64,000 bases of DNA from Lutispora sp003527145 (GCA_029983695.1 JASBZB010000013.1:37858-101857), one strand, 5' to 3'. Positions 1 to 8,747 are shown, counted from the stretch's first letter. The notes: generated by a model not told the origin, from the sequence alone. Numbers and translations are program-made.

Positions 1-110
1 CTATTGATGTTAAAGCTCACATCATCTACTGCTTTTAAAATAGAATTGCGACCAATTGTGAAATATTTTTTTAGACTTTTTACTTGTACTAATGGCTTAT
101 CTTGTGGCAT
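1..110 (-). CDS. oppF: Oligopeptide ABC transporter ATP-binding protein OppF (N-terminal fragment, cut by window edge)
   Basis: The reverse strand reads an ATG at 108-110 followed by 36 codons that run off the window. The residues (KPLVQVKSLKKYFTIG, then LKAVDDVSFNI) are the typical start of the second ATPase of Opp/Dpp peptide importers. The start lies inside the end of oppD (14-bp overlap), the usual translationally coupled oppD-oppF order. Only the first beta strands before Walker A are present, so activity cannot be judged. Confidence 0.85.
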   Translation of the reverse strand, partial: MPQDKPLVQVKSLKKYFTIGRNSILKAVDDVSFNIN

Positions 111-1131
111 TTGCTTCACCACCCGTCTCAAATATTGATGGTGCACTAACCTTTGGCGCATCCTGATGTTTGAGCCAACAAGCGACCTCTTGCGTATCGC
201 TTAACTTGGTTACCACAGGCATTTCTTCCAAGCAAATCCTCATACAATATTCGCATCTTGCTGAGAAGGGGCATCCTATTGGAGGCTGTATAAGATCAGG
301 AGGCGTCCCTTTCAATGAGCATAATCTCTCTTTGCTTTGCAAACCTATCCTGGGAATAGATCTTAGTAAAGCCCAAGTATATGGATGCTCCGGCGAGTAA
401 AATATTTCATCCACAGTACCTCTTTCTACAATAGTTCCGGCATACATTACCTGAACCCTATGAGCTACATCTGCAACAACGCCCAAATCATGAGTAACTA
501 ATATAACCGCCGTTTTGAATTCTTCCTGCAAATTCGCAATTAAATCCATGATTTGTGCTTGTATGGTCACATCAAGAGCTGTTGTAGGCTCATCAGCAAT
601 AAGAATGCTTGGATTGCAAGCAAGTGCAATTGCTATCATAGCACGCTGCCTCATTCCTCCGGAAAATTCATGAGGATACTGCTTTATTCTGCTTTCTGCA
701 TTAGGTATATTAACGACTTTTAACATGTTTAGGGCTTCATCAAGGGCATCCTTTTTTTTCATACCCTTGTGAATAATGAGATTTTCTGCAATTTGTTCGC
801 CTATTTTTGCAGTAGGATTTAAAGAAGTCATGGGATCTTGAAATATCATAGAAATTTCAGAGCCTCTAATAGCTCTTAGTTCCCTTTCCTTCATTTTTAA
901 AACACTATTACCTTTGTAACGTATTTCAGAACCTTTTTTTATTTTGGCTTGAGGCGGCAAAAGTCGTAGAATAGATTTTGAAGTAACAGTTTTGCCGCAG
1001 CCTGATTCACCAACAATTGCCAGGGTTTCACCCTTATTAAGGCCAAAACTTACTCCTCTAACAGCTTGCACTTCTCCAGCATAAGTTTGAAAAGATACAT
1101 TCAAGTTATTTACTTCTAATATTTTTTCCAT
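97..1131 (-). CDS. oppD: Oligopeptide/dipeptide ABC transporter ATP-binding protein OppD
   Basis: A 344-residue ATPase that powers peptide import with OppF and the permeases OppB and OppC at the inner face of the membrane. Visible motifs are Walker A GESGCGKT (residues 41-48), the ABC signature FSGGMRQR near 157, Walker B ILIADEPT near 178 and the H-loop THDLG. The Opp-specific C-terminal extension with the Cys-containing CPFSARC segment follows. Length is normal for the family. It is third in an oppB-oppC-oppD-oppF operon, 18 bp after oppC. Substrate cannot be read from the ATPase, but the neighbouring Xaa-Pro peptidase and HypD-like enzyme suggest proline-rich peptides (inference). No substrate-binding OppA gene is visible; it may lie beyond the window edge. 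Confidence 0.95.
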   Translation of the reverse strand: MEKILEVNNLNVSFQTYAGEVQAVRGVSFGLNKGETLAIVGESGCGKTVTSKSILRLLPPQAKIKKGSEIRYKGNSVLKMKERELRAIRGSEISMIFQDPMTSLNPTAKIGEQIAENLIIHKGMKKKDALDEALNMLKVVNIPNAESRIKQYPHEFSGGMRQRAMIAIALACNPSILIADEPTTALDVTIQAQIMDLIANLQEEFKTAVILVTHDLGVVADVAHRVQVMYAGTIVERGTVDEIFYSPEHPYTWALLRSIPRIGLQSKERLCSLKGTPPDLIQPPIGCPFSARCEYCMRICLEEMPVVTKLSDTQEVACWLKHQDAPKVSAPSIFETGGEANATR

Positions 1132-1149
1132 TCTCTCGCCCTCCCATCA

Positions 1150-2076
1150 CTACTGCCTCAGCTTAGGATCTAACGCATCGGTCAGTCCGTCACCCATAAG
1201 GGTAAAGGCTAGCATAGTCAAGCTAATAAAGAGGCAAGGATAAAATAGCATATAAGGATAAAACATAAGTTTTTGTTGCGCTGCAGCTGCTAATGCGCCC
1301 CAGCTGGTGTCAGGCGGAACAACCCCCAAGCCAATATAGCTTAAAAAAGCTTCAGTAAATATAAACCCTGGTACAGACAATGTTGCACGAACAATTATAA
1401 TACCAAGAACATTGGGCAACATATGCTTGATAATAATTCTAGAAGGACCGGAACCCAAAGCGCGCTCTGCATGAATAAATTCCATTTCCTTAAGCTGCAT
1501 AACTTGTCCTCTGACTAAGCGTGCCGTATTATCCCAAGCAATAACAGTCATCGCAAAAACCAAGGCAAATACGCTTTTGCCCATTATAAGCGAAATCAAT
1601 ATTACTACGACAAGATATGGTATACTGCCAATAATTTCAACAATGCGCATCATAATGTCATCGACAATGCCGCCGAAGTAACCTGATATTCCTCCATATA
1701 GTGTTCCTACTAAAACTTGAACCATCGTGCAGCAAATACCGATGATAATAGATATCCTGCCGCCTATAGCAACCCTAACAAACAAGTCTCTTCCCAGTTC
1801 ATCCGTACCAAACCAATACTTGGCGCTGGGAGATAGATTCTTATCAACTGTATTAATTTTTGCAAAATCATTTGGACTAATCATAGGTACAACAAGAGTA
1901 AATATTCCTATAGCTATGAGCAGTATTGCTGCTATCACAGCCACCTTATTCTTTTTAAAACGACGCCATGAATCCTGCCAGAAAGTAATGCTTGGTCTTA
2001 GCATAGCTTCAGCTTTACTATCATCGCAGCCTATAATATCAAATCTATTTTGTAAATTAGTTCCTGCCTCTGACAC
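1150..2076 (-). CDS. oppC: Oligopeptide ABC transporter permease OppC
   Basis: A 308-residue permease of the BPD_transp_1 family. It has a hydrophilic N-terminus, a first membrane helix near residues 43-63 (VAVIAAILLIAIGIFTLVV), the OppC hallmark GTDELGRDLF just after it, and a further bundle of membrane helices. The cytoplasmic EAA-type loop (ERALGSGPSRIIIKHMLPN) docks the ATPases. It is cotranscribed with oppB (2-bp gap) and oppD. It forms the membrane channel with OppB. Confidence 0.95.
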   Translation of the reverse strand: MSEAGTNLQNRFDIIGCDDSKAEAMLRPSITFWQDSWRRFKKNKVAVIAAILLIAIGIFTLVVPMISPNDFAKINTVDKNLSPSAKYWFGTDELGRDLFVRVAIGGRISIIIGICCTMVQVLVGTLYGGISGYFGGIVDDIMMRIVEIIGSIPYLVVVILISLIMGKSVFALVFAMTVIAWDNTARLVRGQVMQLKEMEFIHAERALGSGPSRIIIKHMLPNVLGIIIVRATLSVPGFIFTEAFLSYIGLGVVPPDTSWGALAAAAQQKLMFYPYMLFYPCLFISLTMLAFTLMGDGLTDALDPKLRQ

Positions 2077-2078
2077 TT

Positions 2079-3017
2079 CTATTCCCTCCCGCCTTTAGCA
2101 ACTCTTATTCTTGGATCTACTAATCCATAAATGATGTCAACAAATATAAGAGATATTATATATAGTACTGCAACAAATATTGTCAGCCCCATAATCATCG
2201 AGTAGTCATTCAAGTTAACAGAATTGACGAAATAAGCACCTATGCCGGGAACAGCAAACATCCTTTCCACTACAAAAGCTCCTGTGAAAATAAATAAAAT
2301 ATTTGGAGCTATTAAAGTTACCATAGGAATCATTGCATTTCTAAGAATATGTTTGAAAATTAAACGAAATGTTGAAACGCCCTTTGCTCTCGCAGTTACT
2401 ATATAGTCCTCATTGACTACACTTAAGGTGCTATTTCTCATATATTTACTATATGAAGCTATTCCTCCCAATGCTAAAGCAATACTTGGCATAATAGTAT
2501 GTTTGAATTCTCCCCAGCCAAACAAGGGAAGAATGTTGTGCTTAACAGCACAAAAATATTGAAGAAGTGATGCGAATACGAAGCTTGGAACACAAACACC
2601 CAGAATAACCAGAAACATAACAAACTGATCAACCCATTTACCTCTTTTCAATGCAGCAACAATTCCAAGAAGCAATCCAAATACAATTTCTATCACTGCA
2701 GCTTGAGCACCGATAACAGCGGAAGTAGGCGCATAATTAATGATTGTGTCATTGACGGTTCTTCCGGTATAGATGAGAGATTCGCCGAGATCTCCCTTGG
2801 TGATCAGTCCTTTTAAATAGTATATATACTGTATATGCATAGGTTGGTCTAAATGATATTTGGCCCTGAAATTAGCATATGCTTCCTTTGGCAAATGCTT
2901 TTCACCTTGCGCCATGGGATCTCCCGGTATAGCATGAATCAGAAAAAAAGTAATTGTGATAATTACAAAAATTGTAAAAATACCATAAAAGGATCGCTTG
3001 ATTATAAATTTAACCAT
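2079..3017 (-). CDS. oppB: Oligopeptide ABC transporter permease OppB
   Basis: A 312-residue permease, first gene of the opp operon. It begins with an N-terminal membrane helix (FYGIFTIFVIITITFFLI) and the family-typical AIPGDPM segment. The EAA-like loop TARAKGVSTFRLIFKHILRN lies near residues 207-226. An RBS (AAAGGAG) precedes the ATG. The upstream region carries a 16-bp dyad (3051-3066) and a 20-bp sequence that is repeated exactly upstream of the peptidase gene at 5128, pointing to shared regulation. Confidence 0.95.
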   Translation of the reverse strand: MVKFIIKRSFYGIFTIFVIITITFFLIHAIPGDPMAQGEKHLPKEAYANFRAKYHLDQPMHIQYIYYLKGLITKGDLGESLIYTGRTVNDTIINYAPTSAVIGAQAAVIEIVFGLLLGIVAALKRGKWVDQFVMFLVILGVCVPSFVFASLLQYFCAVKHNILPLFGWGEFKHTIMPSIALALGGIASYSKYMRNSTLSVVNEDYIVTARAKGVSTFRLIFKHILRNAMIPMVTLIAPNILFIFTGAFVVERMFAVPGIGAYFVNSVNLNDYSMIMGLTIFVAVLYIISLIFVDIIYGLVDPRIRVAKGGRE

Positions 3018-3050
3018 GATATTCTCCTTTCAATGTTATTATTATGTATA

Positions 3051-3066
3051 TAGAAAAGGTTTTCTA
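3051..3066. promoter_or_regulatory. Palindrome upstream of oppB
   Basis: TAGAAAA-GG-TTTTCTA is a dyad with 7-bp arms, centred about 41 bp upstream of the oppB start codon. Its position fits an operator or a 5'-leader element. The binding factor is unknown; the XRE-cupin protein encoded at 3451-4011 is the nearest candidate. Confidence 0.45.
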
Positions 3067-3082
3067 TTATAATATTATTAAT

Positions 3083-3102
3083 TATATTCTATATATATTA
3101 AA
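3083..3102. promoter_or_regulatory. 20-bp repeat, copy 1 (upstream of the opp operon)
   Basis: TATATTCTATATATATTAAA is identical to positions 5155-5174. Beyond the exact 20 bp the similarity continues (AAATATCCTTCA here, AAATTTATCCTGCA there). Both copies lie in the same orientation upstream of reverse-strand genes (66 bp before oppB, 27 bp before the M24 peptidase). They probably share a promoter/operator element. Confidence 0.6.
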
Positions 3103-3219
3103 AATATCCTTCATATTTTTTGCAAATACCATAATCTCTAGATATTTTTAAATATTAGTAAAACACCGGGTGTAAAAATACATATCCTTTGTTTTCTGTG
3201 ATATAAAGCAAAGTCTTCC

Positions 3220-3444
3220 CTATACGATTATAAAGATATTATTATAATTATAGTAAACCTTTTCTGTTTGTTCTGTATATCTTGAATCAGTTATTATAGC
3301 CCTGCTGCTGAAATTCAATAGCAAATATGAATCTGAATTGGTAAAGCCGCTAAGATATATGATATTTGCGTCTTTTTGAAGGAATATGCCATCCAGATTC
3401 TTGCATTGGAGTATCTCAATAATTTTTTCTATTCTCTTTCCCAA
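3220..3444 (-). pseudogene. N-terminal fragment of a second Xaa-Pro aminopeptidase-like (M24B) protein
   Basis: The 74 codons match the start of the creatinase/prolidase N-terminal domain: an amphipathic MGKRIEKIIEILQ start, then NIIYLSGFTNSDSYLLL and ITDSRYTEQ. Reading then stops at TAG. The rest of the N-terminal domain and the whole metal-binding pita-bread domain are missing, and the next 200 bp show no remnant of them. It begins 6 bp after the XRE-cupin gene, so it was once part of that operon. It differs from the intact peptidase at 4022-5128, so it is a truncated paralogue, not a duplication of that copy. Confidence 0.7.
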
Positions 3445-3450
3445 GAATTA

Positions 3451-4011
3451 TCATTCATTAAATATTCTCGGAGTATTAACAGATAATAGCTTCACTAGCT
3501 TATTAGTTCTGTTTCTCCAAGTATGAGGTTCTGTTGCTTCGTAATGAGCACTATCACCGGGGTATAAAACATATTCTTCATCCTTATAGTATAAAGTTAA
3601 AATCCCTTCCAGCACATATATAAATTCTTCTCCTTCATGTGGTGCCTTAGCCGGAGATCCTTCTTCGTCACAAGGCAAAAGAGTTACCATCATCATTTCC
3701 AAATTCCTGTCAGGTATTTCTCCTGATAACTTGGAATATATAAAAGAAACCTTATCATGTTGAAAGTATTCCTGTTCATAGCTCTTAAGAACTATGGGGC
3801 GGCCTTTTTTAGGGGGGCTGAAGAATACTGACAAATCTACCTCCAAAGCTTCTGCTATGTTTTTAAGAGACAATATGGCAATAGAGGTAAGCCCTCTTTC
3901 TACTTGAGATAAAAAGCCTACGGATAAATCCGTCTTTTCGCTTAGATCCTTTAAGGTCATGTTTTTTTCATTTCTTATTTGATTTATTTTCTGGCCTATT
4001 TCCTCTTTCAT
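3451..4011 (-). CDS. XRE-family transcriptional regulator with C-terminal cupin sensor domain
   Basis: A 186-residue protein. Residues 1-60 form a lambda-repressor-like HTH (MTLKDLSEKTDLSVGFLSQ, then a SIAILSLKNIAEALEVDLSVFF helix pair). Residues about 110-180 form a cupin_2 barrel (APHEGEEFIYVLEGILTLYYKD). HTH-cupin proteins typically sense a small metabolite and regulate adjacent catabolic or uptake genes. It lies 10 bp downstream of the M24 peptidase gene in the same operon, and two promoters in the neighbourhood share an exact 20-bp motif, its likely operator (inference). The ligand is unknown. Confidence 0.88.
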   Translation of the reverse strand: MKEEIGQKINQIRNEKNMTLKDLSEKTDLSVGFLSQVERGLTSIAILSLKNIAEALEVDLSVFFSPPKKGRPIVLKSYEQEYFQHDKVSFIYSKLSGEIPDRNLEMMMVTLLPCDEEGSPAKAPHEGEEFIYVLEGILTLYYKDEEYVLYPGDSAHYEATEPHTWRNRTNKLVKLLSVNTPRIFNE

Positions 4012-4021
4012 TCCTGCACCC

Positions 4022-5128
4022 CTATACTATAATCATATTTCTGTTTGAATTGTTAAATACTCTTGCACTATCTCCATCCACCATCACTATGTCTTCTATT
4101 CTCATACCGAATTTACCGGGAATATATATGCCTGGTTCAATGCTGAAGCACATGCCTGTTTTTAATATCTGCTTATTCCCGCCTTTTATATAAGGGGCTT
4201 CATGAACTGCTAATCCAATGCCATGTCCTGTTCTGTTTATGAAGTATTGACCATAGCCTTCTTTAGTGATTATATCTCTGGCGACTTTATCCACTTCTTC
4301 TGCTGTTATTCCTTCCCTCACGGCTTTCTTGGCTTCAGTGGTGGCCCTCAGACATATCTCATAAACCTTCTTTTGCTCCTCTGTGGGTTCCCCTACAAAT
4401 ACTGTTCTGGAAGTATCGGAGCAATAGCCCTTATATCTGCAGCCAAAATCCAGCACAACCAAATCTCGCTCCTCTATTATTCTCCTGTCACCGTTATAGT
4501 GGGGCTTGGAGCTGTTTGGGCCCGAAGCCACTATTGGATCGAAGGAAAGCTCTTCTCCGCCTAGTTCTATCAACAATTCTTTTATCTTATTAGCGATCTC
4601 TCTTTCTGATGCACCAGGCTTGATAAACTTTATAATTTCTTCAAAGGCTTTGTCCGCTATTTCTCCGGCTTTGGTCATATATCCAGCTTCTGCATCATCT
4701 TTTCTCAGCCTTAATTCTTCAAATATTATAGCTTTGTTTACATATTCAGCCTTTATTAAGCTTCTCATATCGATGAGATCAATAGCTCTTATTCCATCAT
4801 TTACTGCTATTACTTTTTCACTAAGTACATAATCTAATTCCGCCCTTTCAAAGGCACCCATGACTCCTCCGCCATCAGACCATTTGTAGATATGAGCCTC
4901 TTCTCCTAAAGCTTCCCTCACTTCTTCATAATATAATTCAGGACATATGAAGAACCATCTTCCGTCAGACAAAAGAAAAAAACCCCTGAATCTTTCATCT
5001 GCAAAAGGCTTGATTCCGGCTAGATATTCTACATCATGACCGGGTCCCATCAGACATCCGTCTACCCCATAGTTTTTCAATAATCCTATCAAATGATTCA
5101 ATTTTGTTTTACTAAGCACAATCATCAT
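4022..5128 (-). CDS. Xaa-Pro aminopeptidase/dipeptidase, M24B family
   Basis: A 368-residue metallopeptidase cleaving peptide bonds next to proline. The N-terminal creatinase-like domain spans about residues 1-125. The C-terminal pita-bread domain carries the five metal ligands in order: Asp in VVLDFGC, Asp in CSDTSRT, His in GTGHGIGLAVHEAP, Glu in SIEPGIYIPG and Glu in RIEDIV. Length is normal. Two ATGs sit at the start; an RBS (GGGAGATG) precedes them. It heads an operon with the XRE-cupin regulator. Together with the peptide importer and the HypD-like enzyme it suggests breakdown of Pro/Hyp peptides. Aminopeptidase versus dipeptidase specificity cannot be told from sequence. Confidence 0.9.
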   Translation of the reverse strand: MMIVLSKTKLNHLIGLLKNYGVDGCLMGPGHDVEYLAGIKPFADERFRGFFLLSDGRWFFICPELYYEEVREALGEEAHIYKWSDGGGVMGAFERAELDYVLSEKVIAVNDGIRAIDLIDMRSLIKAEYVNKAIIFEELRLRKDDAEAGYMTKAGEIADKAFEEIIKFIKPGASEREIANKIKELLIELGGEELSFDPIVASGPNSSKPHYNGDRRIIEERDLVVLDFGCRYKGYCSDTSRTVFVGEPTEEQKKVYEICLRATTEAKKAVREGITAEEVDKVARDIITKEGYGQYFINRTGHGIGLAVHEAPYIKGGNKQILKTGMCFSIEPGIYIPGKFGMRIEDIVMVDGDSARVFNNSNRNMIIV

Positions 5129-5154
5129 CTCCCTAAAATACAGTTTTCTTAAAA

Positions 5155-5174
5155 TATATTCTATATATATTAAA
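5155..5174. promoter_or_regulatory. 20-bp repeat, copy 2 (upstream of the M24 peptidase operon)
   Basis: Identical to 3083-3102 and placed 27 bp before the peptidase start codon. That spacing would put it over or next to the core promoter of the peptidase-regulator operon. Confidence 0.6.
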
Positions 5175-5359
5175 TTTATCCTGCAGCATTTACGTATTAC
5201 TTAATTTTTATAATTTAATAGTATTTTGAAGTAGATGGAGCTTAGCGCCGTTTATCCCCCGCAATAAAGAAATAGTAGTATTGGCAGTTTGACTATCAGG
5301 TAAATAAGTTAAAATACTAACTTTATATTAATCTTATAGAGCGAATTAATTCTTTACTG

Positions 5360-5390
5360 CAAAATAAGATAAACATAGATTTGTTTATCT
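5360..5390 (-). terminator. Probable terminator of the hypD-like operon
   Basis: On the reverse strand the 9-bp arms AGATAAACA and TGTTTATCT enclose a 6-nt loop and are followed by a short U-rich run (TATTTTG). The stem is AT-rich, so strength is moderate. Confidence 0.5.
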
Positions 5391-5454
5391 ATATTAAAAT
5401 TACTCCCCAAACATAAACAGCTATATTTAGGGGTTTTAACTTAGTTAATCAGTT

Positions 5455-7815
5455 TTAAAATCCCTTATGCTCCGTTCTTTCTATTATTTCATTCTGCAAG
5501 GCTTCTCCCAGATCATTGAAGTAATCGCTGTAGCCTGCAACACGGACTATCAGGTCCTTATAGTTCTCCGGGTTCTTCTGTGCATCTCTCAAAGTTTTAG
5601 CATCTATAACGTTGAACTGTATGTGATGGCCGTCCATCCTGAAATATGCCCTGACGAGCTGAGCCCATTTCTCCAGGCTTTCCTCGCTGCCGACTACACT
5701 CGGGGAGAATTTCTGATTGAGGAGAGTACCTCCGGTTCTCAAATGATCCATCTTTCCGGCAGATTTGATAACACCGGTTGGGCCTAGCCTATCTGTACCT
5801 TGAACCGGGGAAATGCCCTCGGATTGAGGCATGCCCGCTTTTCTTCCGTCTGGTGTTGCTCCTGTAACCTCCCCAAAGTAAACATGGCAGGTCGTAGGAA
5901 GCATATCTATCCTATAGGTGCCGCCGCAAACTGTTGGTCTCCCGTTTACTTCATCATAATAGGCATTGAAAACTTCCTTCATTATATCATCAGCATAGTC
6001 GTCATCATTGCCGTACTTTGGCGTTCTGTTGAGGAATAGCTGTCGGATTTCTTCCCTGCCTTCAAAGTTTTTGTCTAAAACATCCAGCATTTCAGCCATA
6101 GTGAGCCTCTTGTCATCAAACACATGCTTTTTTATAGAGGATAAGCTGTCCGTTATGGTTCCTATGCCCACACCCTGCAGGTATCTGGTATTGTACCTGG
6201 CACCGCCTGCATTATAATTTTTAGCCTTCTTTATGCAGTCATCGGTTATTATAGATAAGAAGGGGCAGGGCATATTGTCGATGTAGAGCTTTTCCATGAC
6301 ATTGTTGCCCCTGATCTTTATTTCTATGAAATGGTGAAGCTGCTTTTTAAAGGCTTCAAACAATTCATCATAGGATTCAAAGCTTCTCGGATCGCCTGTC
6401 TCTATGCCGATCTTCTTGCCTGTCCTTGGGTCCAAGCCGTTATGCAGTGTTATTTCCATTACCTTTACCAGGTTGAAATATCCCGTGAGGATGTAAGCCT
6501 CTTTGCCGAAGGCCCCTGTCTCGACACAGCCACTGGTGCCGCCGCATCTTGCGTCCTCAATGGATTTTCCCGCTCTCAGCATTTCCTCTATTACGGAATC
6601 CGCATTGAAGATCGAAGGCTGGCCAAAGCCGGTTTCTAATATTTTCAAGGCCCTCTTCAAGAATTTATCCGGATTCTTCTTGCTGAGCTGAATGTTGGAG
6701 CTTGGCTGCAGCAGCCTCATCTCCTGTATGACATCCAGAACCATATAGGTCACATCATTTACTCCGTCTGATCCATCGATAGTAAGACCGCCGTTGTTTA
6801 TATTTGCAAAATCGGTGTAGGTTCCGCTTTCCTTCAATGTAACTCCAACCTTTGGAGGAGCAGGCTGATTATTAAACTTAATCCAGAACAATTGAAGCAG
6901 TTCTTTTGCCTTATCATCCGTAAGAGTGCCTTCCTCAATGCCTTTTTTGTAAAAAGGATAGAGATGTTGATCCAATCTGCCCGGGGAGAAAGCATCCCAT
7001 GTATTGAGCTCAGTGATCACGCTTAGGTGAACAAACCAATACATCTGAAGGGCTTCCCAGAAATTTCCCGGAGCATTGGCAGGTACATTTGTACAAGCTT
7101 CTGCGATCTGCAGCAGTTCTTTTTTTCTTTTTTCATCCTTTTCTGCCGCTGCCAGCCCAAGAGCTTTATCTGCGTGTCTTTTGCCAAAGGTTATTATTGC
7201 ATCGCAGCAAATGGTCATGGCTTTTAATTCTTCATGCTTCGAAAAGGCTTCAGGATCATTTAGAAAATCAAGCTTAGCAATTTCTTCTTTTATATCCTTT
7301 TTGAAATCCAAAAACCCTTTTTGATACATTTTTCCGTCAGCTACTGTATGTCCCGGAGATCTTTGCTCCATGAACTCGGTGAAAATTCCGGCACTATAGC
7401 ATTCCTTCCACTCTTCGGTCATATTGTTCAGGAGAAGATCTCTCATGGCTTTGCCTTCCCAATACGGTATTATCTCTTCCCTCTGAACCTTTTTAGACTC
7501 TTCCGAAACCTTAAAAAATACCTTCTCCCTTTTATCCATTACTTCAAAGTCTTCTATAGTGTGGCAGCAAAGCTCGGGATAAGTAGGAGTAGCCTTAGGC
7601 GCCGGACCTCTCTCCCCGACTATGAGCTCATTATCATTTATGCATATGGACTTGTCCTGGCACAGTTCTTTGAAAACCATGGCGCGAAGAACAGGGATAG
7701 AAACCTTACCTTGATATTTCTTGTATGCATTTGTAACGATCTGAGCTCTTTCGATGGACATAGTGGGTACTGCGTCAAGGCTTTTCTGTCTTAAATCTCT
7801 GACTCTTTCATTCAT
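5455..7815 (-). CDS. hypD: Glycyl radical enzyme, probable trans-4-hydroxy-L-proline dehydratase (HypD-like)
   Basis: 786 residues, the full length of the family. The thiyl-radical cysteine and general-base glutamate sit in GGTSGCVETG near residue 430. The glycyl radical loop is RVAGYSDYF, with the radical glycine at 761. Segments MEQRSPGHTV, WDAFSPGRLDQHL and KFNNQPAPPKVG match, from memory, the Clostridioides difficile HypD sequence over its whole length. HypD dehydrates trans-4-hydroxyproline to pyrroline-5-carboxylate. It follows its activase by 5 bp. No proC (pyrroline-5-carboxylate reductase) lies in the window. A sigma-54 promoter upstream of the activase drives both. The glycyl radical family is certain; the substrate is an inference from residue-level resemblance, and another GRE dehydratase of this clade is possible. 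Confidence 0.8.
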   Translation of the reverse strand: MNERVRDLRQKSLDAVPTMSIERAQIVTNAYKKYQGKVSIPVLRAMVFKELCQDKSICINDNELIVGERGPAPKATPTYPELCCHTIEDFEVMDKREKVFFKVSEESKKVQREEIIPYWEGKAMRDLLLNNMTEEWKECYSAGIFTEFMEQRSPGHTVADGKMYQKGFLDFKKDIKEEIAKLDFLNDPEAFSKHEELKAMTICCDAIITFGKRHADKALGLAAAEKDEKRKKELLQIAEACTNVPANAPGNFWEALQMYWFVHLSVITELNTWDAFSPGRLDQHLYPFYKKGIEEGTLTDDKAKELLQLFWIKFNNQPAPPKVGVTLKESGTYTDFANINNGGLTIDGSDGVNDVTYMVLDVIQEMRLLQPSSNIQLSKKNPDKFLKRALKILETGFGQPSIFNADSVIEEMLRAGKSIEDARCGGTSGCVETGAFGKEAYILTGYFNLVKVMEITLHNGLDPRTGKKIGIETGDPRSFESYDELFEAFKKQLHHFIEIKIRGNNVMEKLYIDNMPCPFLSIITDDCIKKAKNYNAGGARYNTRYLQGVGIGTITDSLSSIKKHVFDDKRLTMAEMLDVLDKNFEGREEIRQLFLNRTPKYGNDDDYADDIMKEVFNAYYDEVNGRPTVCGGTYRIDMLPTTCHVYFGEVTGATPDGRKAGMPQSEGISPVQGTDRLGPTGVIKSAGKMDHLRTGGTLLNQKFSPSVVGSEESLEKWAQLVRAYFRMDGHHIQFNVIDAKTLRDAQKNPENYKDLIVRVAGYSDYFNDLGEALQNEIIERTEHKGF

Positions 7816-7820
7816 AAACT

Positions 7821-8723
7821 CTAACCCCCAATTTTTACTTTAAATCCAAATGCTTTTAGCTTTTGAGCTATCTCATCCATTCTGTCATCGGACGGAGTCT
7901 TTATATCAGCAAGGCTGTATTCTGAGCCCAGCCTTTTATACTTTTCCATTGCTATATTATGATATGGCAGAAGATTTATCTGCTCAATACCGTTTAATGC
8001 GGACAGAAACTTTCCTGTCTCCTCCAAATTGGCATCGTCATCATTGATTCCCGGAATAATAGGAATCCGTATAAAAATCCTCTTTCCAAGCTTGGTCAAT
8101 TCTTTCAAATTATTAAGCATCAGTTCATTTGAAACCCCTGTATATTTTTTATGCTTGGCCTCATCCATCATCTTCAGATCATACAAAAAGAGATCTATGA
8201 ATCCGCTATGCTCTCCGAGGATATCTTTTTTTACAAAGCCGCAGGTATCAACCGCTGTGTGTATGCCCTTTTTCTTGCAGCTTTTAAGCATTTCCAAAAG
8301 AAATTCAGGCTGCATAAAAGGCTCGCCGCCCGAAAAGGTAACTCCACCGACCGATTCCTCATAGAATATATTGTCCTTCTCTACTTCTTTTATCACTTCT
8401 GCTGCTGTCATAGCTTTGCCGGCCATCTCCACGGCTCCGGCATAGCAAACCTCTGCACAGCTGCCGCAGCTGATGCATTTTTTAATATCGACTTTCATCC
8501 TTTTATCTTCTATCGCTATGGCCCCGGTAGTACAAACCTCTGCACATTTACCGCAACCAATACATCTGTCGGGAAACCTTACCATCTGCCGCTTAACCTG
8601 CTGGCTCTCCGGATTATGGCACCACCAGCATGTCAAGGGACAGCCCTTCATGAAAACAGTTGTCCTTATTCCCGGGCCGTCATGTATAGAATATTTCATT
8701 ATGTTAAATACACAGCCTTCCAC
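7821..8723 (-). CDS. hypE: Glycyl radical enzyme activating protein (radical SAM), HypE-like
   Basis: A 300-residue activase that uses S-adenosylmethionine and a [4Fe-4S] cluster to install the glycyl radical on the adjacent enzyme. The radical-SAM motif CPLTCWWC uses Cys28, Cys32 and Cys35. Two further [4Fe-4S] motifs, CIGCGKCAEVC and CISCGSCAEVC, form the ferredoxin insert typical of dehydratase-type activases, and the SAM-binding GGE motif is in TFSGGEP. The start is GTG at 8721-8723, chosen because GAGGTGAT precedes it. It is the first gene of the operon, ahead of hypD. Confidence 0.9.
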   Translation of the reverse strand: MEGCVFNIMKYSIHDGPGIRTTVFMKGCPLTCWWCHNPESQQVKRQMVRFPDRCIGCGKCAEVCTTGAIAIEDKRMKVDIKKCISCGSCAEVCYAGAVEMAGKAMTAAEVIKEVEKDNIFYEESVGGVTFSGGEPFMQPEFLLEMLKSCKKKGIHTAVDTCGFVKKDILGEHSGFIDLFLYDLKMMDEAKHKKYTGVSNELMLNNLKELTKLGKRIFIRIPIIPGINDDDANLEETGKFLSALNGIEQINLLPYHNIAMEKYKRLGSEYSLADIKTPSDDRMDEIAQKLKAFGFKVKIGG

Positions 8724-8747
8724 GCTATCACCTCATCTATATTTTAT

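Larger units (their letters stand above)
5129..5454. other. Intergenic region between the HypD-like gene and the M24 peptidase operon
   Basis: This 326-bp stretch is very AT-rich and contains no plausible gene. It holds the second copy of the 20-bp repeat (5155-5174) in front of the peptidase and a hairpin after the HypD-like gene (5367-5390). I see nothing recognisable between 5190 and 5355. Confidence 0.6.
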
